From Streptococcus suis YS161 (GTDB taxonomy: Bacteria; Bacillota; Bacilli; Lactobacillales; Streptococcaceae), in contig NZ_ASCA01000056.1 in the NCBI RefSeq assembly GCF_002760245.1, positions 38,238-102,237 on the forward strand: DNA of 64,000 bases. Reading direction: 5' to 3'. The translations under genes were made by a program, and so were the position numbers. The notes under the pieces are model-generated. The model did not search any database, was not told the DNA's origin, and worked only from the letters and a program-made list of their open reading frames with translations. This document shows, in pieces, positions 48,098 to 54,346 of this stretch; within the stretch, counting starts at the first letter, position 1; each line of letters begins with the position of its first letter.

Positions 48098-48473
48098 ATT
48101 AAACTTACAACCGATTACGGTTTTAGATGACTATCAAGCTACAATGCTCAATGAGAAAGAGGTGCTACTGACTACAAAGGTGACGGAAAAATCTCTCAAT
48201 CCATACGGTATGGCACATGGAGGCTTTCTTTTCACATTGGCAGATTCAGTTGCAGGTCTGACAACGGTAGCACGGGGTTCTTATTCTGTCACCCTACAGT
48301 CCAATATCCATTATATGAAGGCAGCTAAACTTGGTGATACCTTATCAGTAATAGGCTCTTGCACACATGATGGAAGTAGAACAAAGGTCGTCGAAGTTAA
48401 GATAGAAAATCAAGATAAACAGCTACTTACTTCAGCAAGTTTTACCATGTTTGTAACAGGAAAAGTAGAATAA
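48087..48473 (+). CDS. PaaI-type hotdog thioesterase
   Basis: A 128-aa hotdog-fold acyl-CoA thioesterase: NPYGMAHGGFLFTLADSVAG is the active-site helix region and TLQSNIHYMKAAKLGDTLSV the following strand. The start is probably GTG 48087, six bases after GAGGAGG; ATG 48081 directly abuts that site. It overlaps the ABC gene end by 11 nt. The natural thioester substrate is unknown. Confidence 0.85.
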   Translation: MLDKLNLQPITVLDDYQATMLNEKEVLLTTKVTEKSLNPYGMAHGGFLFTLADSVAGLTTVARGSYSVTLQSNIHYMKAAKLGDTLSVIGSCTHDGSRTKVVEVKIENQDKQLLTSASFTMFVTGKVE

Positions 48474-48600
48474 AACTCTTCGAACATCAAAAGCAGACAG
48501 TCTTGGCTAGATTTAGAAAAACAAATTCGTTCGTTCTATTTCCAACCTCCAAAGTTTCCCCAAACCTTTGGAGCTAGTTTGATTTTGATTATAAACGATA
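48474..48600. other. short intergenic repeat remnant
   Basis: No gene seen. It begins AACTCTTCGAACATCAAAA, resembling dispersed streptococcal intergenic repeats, and contains a CCAAAG/CTTTGG hairpin around position 48550-48575. Confidence 0.4.
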
Positions 48601-48601
48601 T

Positions 48602-48632
48602 AAGGGAGTTGGCAAAAGCTGGCTCCCTTTCT
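48602..48632 (+). terminator. terminator upstream of mutY
   Basis: AAGGGAG and CTCCCTTT pair around TTGGCAAAAGCTGG, followed by a T-rich tract that runs straight into the mutY -10. Confidence 0.75.
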
Positions 48633-48635
48633 TTG

Positions 48636-48644
48636 TGTTATACT
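48636..48644 (+). promoter_or_regulatory. extended -10 promoter of mutY, leaderless arrangement
   Basis: TGTTATACT with the hexamer at 48639-48644; the ATG follows six bases later and no Shine-Dalgarno sequence is present. Confidence 0.6.
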
Positions 48645-48650
48645 AGATGT

Positions 48651-49811
48651 ATGTTAGATTTGAAAGAATATGGAATTGAAATGTGGCCGGAGGAAAAGAT
48701 TCAAGCTTTTCGCAAGGCACTCTTAGATTGGTATGATGCCAATAAACGTGATTTGCCTTGGAGAAGGACCAAGGATCCGTATGCTATATGGGTTTCTGAA
48801 ATCATGCTTCAACAGACAAGAGTAGACACGGTCATTCCTTATTATGAACGTTTTCTCCATCACTTGCCTACGATTAGTGATTTAGCACAAGCACCAGAGG
48901 AGGTCATTCTCAAACTCTGGGAGGGATTGGGCTATTATTCGCGCGTGCGGAATATGCAAAAGGCGGCTCAGCAAATGGTAGAAGATTTTGATGGGCAATT
49001 TCCGACCACGCATGCAGCCATTTCAAGCCTAAAGGGCATTGGTCCCTATACTGCTGGAGCAATTTCCAGTATTGCTTTTAATTTGCCAGAACCAGCGGTA
49101 GATGGCAATGTGATGCGGGTTCTCAGCCGCTTGTTTGAGGTTGATTATGACATTGGGCTTCCTGCCAATCGCAAGATTTTCCAAGCGATGATGGAGCTAT
49201 TGATTGATCCAGAGCGACCGGGCGATTTCAACCAAGCTCTGATGGATCTAGGGTCGGATATTGAATCGCCAGTTAATCCACGTCCCCAGGACAGCCCAGT
49301 CAAAGCCTTTAGCGCAGCCTACTTAAACGGTACAATGGATAAGTATCCAATCAAAGCACCAAAGAAAAAGCCGATTCCCGTGGCCTACCAGGGATTTCTC
49401 ATCAGAAATAAAGACAATCAATTTTTATTGGAAAAAAATAATGAAGCAGGTCTTCTATCAGGTTTCTGGTCTTTTCCGCTTTTGGAAAAAGGAGCAATCG
49501 TTGACAAACAAGTCTCTCTCTTTGAAGTTGCAGAAGAAGTTGTTCAGCCAGATATTCGGCAGAGCTTTACGGAACTTTATGGTCTGACTGTTGATTGGCA
49601 AGAGCAAGAATTTGGCATCGTCCAGCACATTTTTAGTCACCGCAAATGGCAGATAGAAATGGTAGAAGGTGTGGCAGAAACACTTAACCTTCCAGAATCA
49701 AAAGAATTGAAATGGGTTTCTGTAGAAGATTTTCCTACCTACCCATTTGCTAAGCCGCAACAAAAAATGTGGGAAAACTTTATCAAGGAAAAAGAAAAGC
49801 AAAAAAGTTGA
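48651..49811 (+). CDS. mutY: A/G-specific adenine glycosylase MutY without Fe-S cysteines
   Basis: A 386-aa base-excision enzyme removing adenine opposite 8-oxoguanine. The helix-hairpin-helix LKGIGPYTAGAIS and the catalytic aspartate in EPAVDGNVMRVLSR are present, and a C-terminal NUDIX-like domain (about 240-380) recognises 8-oxoG. The usual C-x6-C-x2-C-x5-C cluster after ALMDLG is absent: the segment reads GSDIESPVNPRPQDSP with no cysteine, so this is a clusterless MutY. The start is ATG 48651; ATG 48681 is an alternative. Its promoter suggests a leaderless mRNA. Confidence 0.92.
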   Translation: MLDLKEYGIEMWPEEKIQAFRKALLDWYDANKRDLPWRRTKDPYAIWVSEIMLQQTRVDTVIPYYERFLHHLPTISDLAQAPEEVILKLWEGLGYYSRVRNMQKAAQQMVEDFDGQFPTTHAAISSLKGIGPYTAGAISSIAFNLPEPAVDGNVMRVLSRLFEVDYDIGLPANRKIFQAMMELLIDPERPGDFNQALMDLGSDIESPVNPRPQDSPVKAFSAAYLNGTMDKYPIKAPKKKPIPVAYQGFLIRNKDNQFLLEKNNEAGLLSGFWSFPLLEKGAIVDKQVSLFEVAEEVVQPDIRQSFTELYGLTVDWQEQEFGIVQHIFSHRKWQIEMVEGVAETLNLPESKELKWVSVEDFPTYPFAKPQQKMWENFIKEKEKQKS

Positions 49812-49830
49812 CTTTGGAGCACATAATTAT

Positions 49831-49859
49831 TTGAAAGCGTTTTATAATAGTGGTATAAT
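49831..49859 (+). promoter_or_regulatory. promoter of the structured RNA, with cre-like sequence
   Basis: TTGAAA (49831-49836), 17-bp spacer, TATAAT (49854-49859) with upstream TGG (extended -10). TGAAAGCGTTTTAT overlaps the -35 and resembles a cre with two mismatches. A second TATAAT at 49843-49848 lies within the spacer. Confidence 0.75.
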
Positions 49860-49983
49860 CTAATTGAAAAAAGGAAATAGTTAGTTAAGATGTTGAACGC
49901 CATCTGAATTGTTGAAAGGAGTTCTTTAGCGTTCGTAGAAGTGTATATACTATTAGCCATCTTTCTCTAATAAAAAGAGAGGG

Positions 49984-50121
49984 ATGCTAGTAGGGGAAAA
50001 GTCCGTTATCCCTGTTTTATATCTATTTGTGATATCCATTGTCAAATGCATAGCATTAACTCATTATTTAGCCTTGCTACCCGGTTCAATCAGAAGTAGG
50101 CTAAGGTTATTCGTGTCGTAA
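49984..50121 (+). CDS. possible small hydrophobic peptide within the structured RNA
   Basis: ATG 49984 opens a 45-codon frame, MLVGEKSVIPVLYLFVIS at the N-terminus, with a predicted membrane helix and a basic tail (IRSRLRLFVS). The purine-rich AGAGAGGG before the ATG is buried in the 17-bp hairpin, as in type I toxin messages. It may also be a chance ORF in AT-rich RNA; spacing between the ribosome site and the ATG is too short. Confidence 0.25.
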   Translation: MLVGEKSVIPVLYLFVISIVKCIALTHYLALLPGSIRSRLRLFVS

Positions 50122-50196
50122 CTACTATGTGTTCAAGATGTTGTAACTTTTGAACATAACCTTAGAAAATCACAAAAAGCTCTAGCGATTTTCATC

Positions 50197-50225
50197 ATAA
50201 TAAGCAATCTCCACACTTTAGACAA
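50197..50225 (-). promoter_or_regulatory. possible antisense promoter inside the structured RNA
   Basis: On the minus strand TTGTCT (complement of 50220-50225), 17-bp spacer, TATTAT (complement of 50197-50202). A transcript from here would be antisense to the middle of the structured RNA. Confidence 0.35.
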
Positions 50226-50330
50226 ATAGTAAGAGGACAATCAAAGACATAAGGGTAGCAGAATAATTATTTAATCATTAACTTGTTGTCAAATAACTAT
50301 CTGGTAATGGACTTTTCCAATTTGACATAT

Positions 50331-50358
50331 AAAAAGGAGGCTGTCATAGCCTCCTTTT
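50331..50358 (+). terminator. strong terminator of the structured RNA
   Basis: AGGAGGCT and AGCCTCCT pair perfectly around GTCAT, with A5 before and T4 after. It could also act on minus-strand transcripts coming from the repressor gene. Confidence 0.88.
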
Positions 50359-50473
50359 ACTGTGCTTTTCAGTTTGTTTTCAGTAGGAAAAAACGCCAGC
50401 TATACGAACAGACTTTCCAAAACCAGATGGATGAATGTAGCCAATATAACTAGTGATTAACTAGGCTTAGAAA

Positions 50474-51274
50474 TCAATCTGGACTATAAATATCTACAAC
50501 TTGACCAATAGGCCGAATATCGTCTTCTGGGCTAAAATAGATATCATCATAGTCAGAATTGAGTGATTGCAAATAGTCACCTTTGAACTTTTTAACAAAA
50601 TTTTCCCCATTGACTGAAAAAATTCCGATCGTATTTAGAGGAATATGAGGAGTTAGGCGAATGAAGAGATAGTCTCCATCCTCGATATGCGGAGCCATAG
50701 AATCTCCCACAACCTGAGCGATTGTATCATAAGATTGGTTATCTGGAATCTCATCGTTATAGAATGATACAAGATTGTTCATATCTGTATCCTGCCAGTA
50801 ACCTGTACCGGCAGAAACCTTACCAGGAACAGGTAATTCGATTCGCTCCCGATAGTCATCCAAGTGAAGAATAGAAGCAGCAGGAGTAACTGAGGCAGTT
50901 TGCATAGCTGATAACTGTTCTTGACCAAAAGTTAACCATTGTGCATGGAAATCACCTTTTAATTCATTGTCCAAGGTTTGAACCTCTGGATGAATAGGCT
51001 GTTGAAAGAGTTTAAATTGGGAAGGAGTAATCGTTAAAGCTATATCCTGATTGGAATCTAGTTGCTCGATTAGCTCACCAACCGATATAGCCATGCCCTT
51101 AGCGACTTTTTCTAGCGTATCCATCGTTGGCAGGAGAGCTTTTTTGGTTTTGGGATGCTGGTTCTTTTCCAACATAGAAATATAACCTTTTGTTAAACCA
51201 GATAATTCAGCGAATTTATCCATTGATAATTTATTCTTGCTTCGGTATTCTTTTAAAATATCACCTAAAATCAT
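50474..51274 (-). CDS. XRE-S24 self-cleaving repressor (HdiR/CI-like)
   Basis: A 266-aa regulator. Residues 1-70 are an XRE helix-turn-helix (FAELSGLTKGYISMLEKN). Residues about 145-266 are an S24 LexA-like peptidase with the nucleophile Ser192 in VGDSMAPH and the general-base lysine in NGENFVKKFKG. The probable self-cleavage bond is Ala155-Gly156 in KVSAGTGYW. It resembles lactococcal HdiR and phage CI, which cleave themselves when RecA is activated by DNA damage. Streptococci generally lack LexA, so this may be a local SOS switch. It is divergent from two genes it probably represses. Confidence 0.88.
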   Translation of the reverse strand: MILGDILKEYRSKNKLSMDKFAELSGLTKGYISMLEKNQHPKTKKALLPTMDTLEKVAKGMAISVGELIEQLDSNQDIALTITPSQFKLFQQPIHPEVQTLDNELKGDFHAQWLTFGQEQLSAMQTASVTPAASILHLDDYRERIELPVPGKVSAGTGYWQDTDMNNLVSFYNDEIPDNQSYDTIAQVVGDSMAPHIEDGDYLFIRLTPHIPLNTIGIFSVNGENFVKKFKGDYLQSLNSDYDDIYFSPEDDIRPIGQVVDIYSPD

Positions 51275-51289
51275 GGTTGTCTCCTTATC

Positions 51290-51373
51290 TGTTTAACCAA
51301 TTATACCATTAAAAAATATTTTTTGCAAATTTTGTTTAACATGTTTGACAAAAAATCAAAACGGTGTTATGAT
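51290..51373. promoter_or_regulatory. divergent promoters with three operator-like repeats
   Basis: Rightward: TTGACA (51345-51350), 17 bp, TATGAT (51368-51373). Leftward for the repressor: TTGCAA (complement of 51323-51328), 17 bp, TATAAT (complement of 51300-51305) with extended TGG. TGTTTAAC occurs at 51290-51297 and 51333-51340, and TGTTTGAC at 51342-51349 overlapping the rightward -35. These are likely repressor binding sites. Confidence 0.65.
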
Positions 51374-51404
51374 AATCTCACAAAAAGAAAAATAGGAGTC
51401 GCAA

Positions 51405-51875
51405 ATGAAAAGGATGACAGAGATTTCTTGGAATGATATTTATAAAGAGTGGGAAACCTATGCTAATCATTTTGGTTTGACGACTCCGATAAATACTGAA
51501 AAATTGCGAGATCAGAAATCGAAGGATTTTGGAAAAGGAAGTCTGATTACGCTGGACTTATTAGCCGATTACGATACTGATTCTGAGAAGACCGCAGCTA
51601 TTTGGGTAGCTTCGTTTTGTAGAGATTTAATACAAGATTACGCATATTTACTAAATGGTAGAGCCTATCTTACAGTCAATCAGATTTATTTTCAGGCACT
51701 CAAACAATTCCAGTCAGAAGCGGTAATATGGTCAAAACCTCTCACACGATTACAACCGAAGTTATTTGTATCTTATCGTTTGTTGGAAAATCTTGATTTG
51801 AGTCATTATTCTTGTGTAGTGGAGTTAGCAATGTTGCAGGCTAGTATGGTTCGGACACAGATATTAGAAAAGTAA
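51405..51875 (+). CDS. hypothetical protein, first gene of the repressor-controlled cassette
   Basis: I do not recognise this 156-aa protein. It is soluble with no signal peptide, mostly helical, beginning MKRMTEISWNDIYKEWETYA. It contains GKGSLITLDLLADYDTDSEKT and later SKPLTRLQPKLFVSYRL. ATG 51405 has AGGAG at good spacing. It is followed 19 nt later by the zinc-finger protein gene, so both are one transcript from the repressor-flanked promoter. Proteins like it may occur in streptococci, but I can assign no domain. Confidence 0.7.
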   Translation: MKRMTEISWNDIYKEWETYANHFGLTTPINTEKLRDQKSKDFGKGSLITLDLLADYDTDSEKTAAIWVASFCRDLIQDYAYLLNGRAYLTVNQIYFQALKQFQSEAVIWSKPLTRLQPKLFVSYRLLENLDLSHYSCVVELAMLQASMVRTQILEK

Positions 51876-51894
51876 TTATAGTAGGAGAATGAAA

Positions 51895-52437
51895 ATGTTT
51901 GATTTGTTGAATAAGAAAGCTGAAGTATCGAAAGTTGCAGAGTATTGGAATGATACTTTGATAGAAAGAGGAATTTTGAGCGCTGATGAATTGCTTGAAG
52001 GAAAATGCTGGAGATGTAAAAGTTCTCATGGTGTAGCTGTGTGTCAGATTGTATCAAGCAAATGGAGCAAGGATACGAGCCTGGCTAATCAGATGGTCCT
52101 CTGTCTATCCTGTCAGCATGAAAAACCTAATGTAGCTGATACAGAAATTGTGTGGCAATGGTTAGAAGTTGAGAATAATGAACGTTACTGGACTCTACAA
52201 GGTATGGCAGAATATGAGAAAATGTATAAAAAATCGGTACTTCAAGAGTTATGGGATATGGGAATTAGAGATGGTGAAGAAGTCGAGACGCTTGTAAATA
52301 AAGTAACTAGCCTTTCTCGTAAGAATGATATTGTTTTAAATAGAGCAACATTAGCAGGATTATTTCGCTGTGAAATCGAACAAATGCGTCGAAAGGCATT
52401 TCTAAATTGGACAGGAATTTTTAAGTTAGTCAGTTAA
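51895..52437 (+). CDS. degenerate HNH-like zinc-finger protein, second gene of the cassette
   Basis: A 180-aa protein. Residues 38-75 show CWRC and CLSC (C38, C41, C70, C73) around DTSLANQMVLC, the spacing of an HNH/McrA zinc fold. The places where HNH nucleases hold histidines read VCQIVSSKW and SCQHEKP, so the catalytic histidine is missing and nuclease activity is unlikely. The C-terminal half (about 85-180) is helical and charged, with LNRATLAGLFRCEIEQMRRKAF, which resembles a small DNA-binding helix pair. ATG 51895 fits AGGAG better than ATG 51889. Confidence 0.65.
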   Translation: MFDLLNKKAEVSKVAEYWNDTLIERGILSADELLEGKCWRCKSSHGVAVCQIVSSKWSKDTSLANQMVLCLSCQHEKPNVADTEIVWQWLEVENNERYWTLQGMAEYEKMYKKSVLQELWDMGIRDGEEVETLVNKVTSLSRKNDIVLNRATLAGLFRCEIEQMRRKAFLNWTGIFKLVS

Positions 52438-52494
52438 CTGATGCAGTTGTAGGAAAACATCTCATGCTGATTGGAGTAACAGATAAATAAAAAG

Positions 52495-52540
52495 CGCATC
52501 AGCTTAGAATCTTAAAGAAAGAAGTCTACTGATGCGTTTA
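52495..52540 (+). terminator. terminator of the two-gene cassette
   Basis: CGCATCAG (52495-52502) and CTGATGCG (52529-52536) pair perfectly across a 26-base loop with A/T-rich flanks. The loop is long and the T tract short. Confidence 0.5.
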
Positions 52541-52610
52541 TAGGATTATATTTCAGCTAATAAAAATTGGAGTGAATGTTTTTGAATTATAGCTATTAAA
52601 ATCAGGGAGG
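52541..52610. other. AT-rich gap
   Basis: Part of the 548-bp gap between the cassette and metY. Apart from the hairpin before it, the broken zinc-ribbon gene after it and the MET box further on, I see nothing here. Confidence 0.5.
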
Positions 52611-52847
52611 TTATTCGATGTTAGAAATAAAACGATTCTCCTTTCTAGAAAATCGGTAACCGCAATGTTGACAACGATAATAAGTCCGATCAGCTTCATA
52701 GAGCATTGCAAACATAGCTTCCTCTATGCCATTGATTGCATGACCAATCATACCGACTTTACGAGAATATCTTTTTTGTGTTGGAATGTAAGTTTGCAGT
52801 TTTACTGACTGACATTTTAGTCATTTAAGTGCTTGTTTAGTATCCAT
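52611..52847 (-). pseudogene. broken small zinc-ribbon protein
   Basis: A frame of 79 codons on the minus strand is open from ATG 52847 except for a TGA at 52821-52823 (codon 9). It begins MDTKQALK, stop, LKCQSVKLQTYIPTQKRYS, then includes YYRCQHCGYRFSRKE, a CxxC zinc-knuckle half. The upstream half-knuckle keeps only one cysteine (LKCQS). TGG to TGA at codon 9 and loss of a cysteine suggest decay. There is no clear ribosome site before the ATG. I know no function. Confidence 0.5.
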
Positions 52848-52890
52848 GTAATATGGAAAAATTTTTCTTATAGGATAACTGATTAGTGGC

Positions 52891-52907
52891 TATAGTTGTT
52901 AACTATA
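52891..52907 (+). promoter_or_regulatory. MET box upstream of metY
   Basis: TATAGTTGTTAACTATA is an interrupted palindrome matching the TATAGTT-NNN-AACTATA site of the LysR-type regulator MetR/MtaR in Streptococcaceae. A -10-like TAGAAT follows at about 52954. Confidence 0.8.
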
Positions 52908-52985
52908 CATATCTCTAATGTTTAAGTATTAGTCAAGATGGTAAAAATGAGGTAGAATACAGAAAAAGATCAAAGGAGTACCTTT

Positions 52986-54266
52986 ATGACTAGAGAATTT
53001 TCATTTGAAACCCTTCAACTCCATGCTGGGCAGGAAGTTGACCCCGCGTCAAAATCACGTGCAGTACCGATTTATCAAACCACTTCCTATGTATTTGAAG
53101 ATGCTCAAGAAGCAGAAGATTTATTCGCTTTACGTAAACCGGGGAATATCTATACTCGTATCACGAATCCGACGGTCTCTACTTTTGAAAATCGTGTAGC
53201 AGCCTTAGAAGGTGGGATTGGTGCCTTGGCCACTTCTTCAGGAATGGCAGCCATCACATACACTATTCTAGCGCTAGCACATGCTGGAGATCACATTGTG
53301 GCGGCAACGACACTCTATGGTGGGACTTTTAACCTATTCAAAGAAACCCTTCCTCGCTATGGTATTACAACAAGCTTTGTAGATATTGATGATTTTGAAG
53401 CGGTAGAAGCTGCGATTAAAGATAATACAAAACTGGTATTTATTGAAACCTTGGGAAATCCTGTTATCAATATTCCTGATCTTGAAAAATTAGCAGAAAT
53501 TGCACACAACCACCATATCCCGCTTGTTTCAGATAATACCTTCGCAACCCCATATTTGATTAATGTATTTTCTCATGGTGTTGATATTGTAGTCCATTCA
53601 GCAACCAAGTTTATCGGTGGGCATGGTACGACCATTGGCGGTGTGATTGTCGATAGCGGCAAGTTTGACTGGGCGACATCTGGTAAGTTTCCGCAATTTG
53701 TTGAAGAAGATCCAAGCTATCATAACATTAGTTATACTCGTGATATTGGTGCTGCAGCATTTATTGTAGCAGTTCGTGTACAATTGCTTCGCGATACAGG
53801 TGCTGCCCTTGCTCCATTCAACGCTTTCTTACTTTTACAAGGGTTAGAAACCTTGTCTCTCCGTGTAGAGCGTCATGTGTCTAATGCTGAAAAAATTGTT
53901 GACTTTTTACTTAGTCATCCTCAGGTAGAGTCGGTCAATTATCCATCACTTCCAGATAGTCCTTATAAGGCTTTGGCGGATAAGTACCTGCCTAAGGGAG
54001 TTGGCTCTATTTTCTCTTTCCAAGTAAAAGGCGGAGCAGAAGAAGCGCGTAAGGTTATTGATAGTTTGGAAATCTTTTCTAATCTAGCAAACGTTGCCGA
54101 TGCTAAATCACTAGTAGTTCATCCAGCTACAACCACGCACGCTCAATTAGCACCAGCAGACCAAATTGCAGCAGGTGTAACACCAAATCAAATCCGCCTA
54201 TCTGTTGGTCTTGAAAATATCAATGATTTGATTGAAGATTTGCAACTTGCTCTTGATAAATTATAG
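52986..54266 (+). CDS. metY: O-acetylhomoserine sulfhydrylase
   Basis: A 426-aa PLP enzyme of the Cys/Met metabolism family that joins sulfide (or cysteine) to O-acetylhomoserine. It opens FSFETLQLHAGQEVDPAS, with the cofactor lysine in VHSATKFIGGHGTTIGGV and the substrate loops RITNPT and SVGLEN. Length and the long insert GKFDWATSGKFPQF favour MetY over MetB or MetC. AAAGGAG precedes the ATG. The upstream MET box predicts induction when methionine is scarce. Confidence 0.93.
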   Translation: MTREFSFETLQLHAGQEVDPASKSRAVPIYQTTSYVFEDAQEAEDLFALRKPGNIYTRITNPTVSTFENRVAALEGGIGALATSSGMAAITYTILALAHAGDHIVAATTLYGGTFNLFKETLPRYGITTSFVDIDDFEAVEAAIKDNTKLVFIETLGNPVINIPDLEKLAEIAHNHHIPLVSDNTFATPYLINVFSHGVDIVVHSATKFIGGHGTTIGGVIVDSGKFDWATSGKFPQFVEEDPSYHNISYTRDIGAAAFIVAVRVQLLRDTGAALAPFNAFLLLQGLETLSLRVERHVSNAEKIVDFLLSHPQVESVNYPSLPDSPYKALADKYLPKGVGSIFSFQVKGGAEEARKVIDSLEIFSNLANVADAKSLVVHPATTTHAQLAPADQIAAGVTPNQIRLSVGLENINDLIEDLQLALDKL

Positions 54267-54307
54267 GTTGTGAATCGAATGGCATGATTTCATTCTTTAT
54301 GAATAAA

Positions 54308-54346
54308 TAAAAGGAAATTTGGCGTGTGTGCCAGTTTCCTTTTTTA
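54308..54346. terminator. bidirectional terminator between metY and the ABC-F gene
   Basis: AAAAGGAAA-T-TTGGC, loop GTGTGT, GCCA-G-TTTCCTTTTTT. A and T runs on both sides serve both converging genes. Confidence 0.85.

Larger units (their letters stand above)
49866..50358 (+). ncRNA. candidate large structured RNA (~490 nt)
   Basis: It has its own promoter and a strong terminator and no convincing long ORF. Stems seen: GAACGC 49895-49900 with 49929-49934; a 17-bp arm 49950-49968 with 49976-49993 (one bulge); TAGCCT 50069-50074 with 50098-50103; a perfect 10-bp arm CTAAGGTTAT 50101-50110 with 50156-50165 enclosing GTTCAA/TTGAAC; AAAATC/GATTTT around 50166-50192; TGTCAAAT 50287-50294 with 50320-50327. 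It does not look like tmRNA, RNase P, 6S or SRP RNA. It could instead be a type-I-toxin-like transcript, since a 45-codon hydrophobic ORF lies inside. Function unknown. Confidence 0.6.

Noticed and set aside
49739..49960. 73-codon minus-strand frame over the mutY end and the RNA promoter
   Set aside because: It overlaps the C-terminus of mutY and the structured RNA promoter, has no ribosome site and reads as low-complexity; taken as a shadow frame.
50474..51274. Repressor as evidence of an intact prophage
   Set aside because: No integrase, replication or structural genes lie nearby; only two unknown genes and core metabolism follow.
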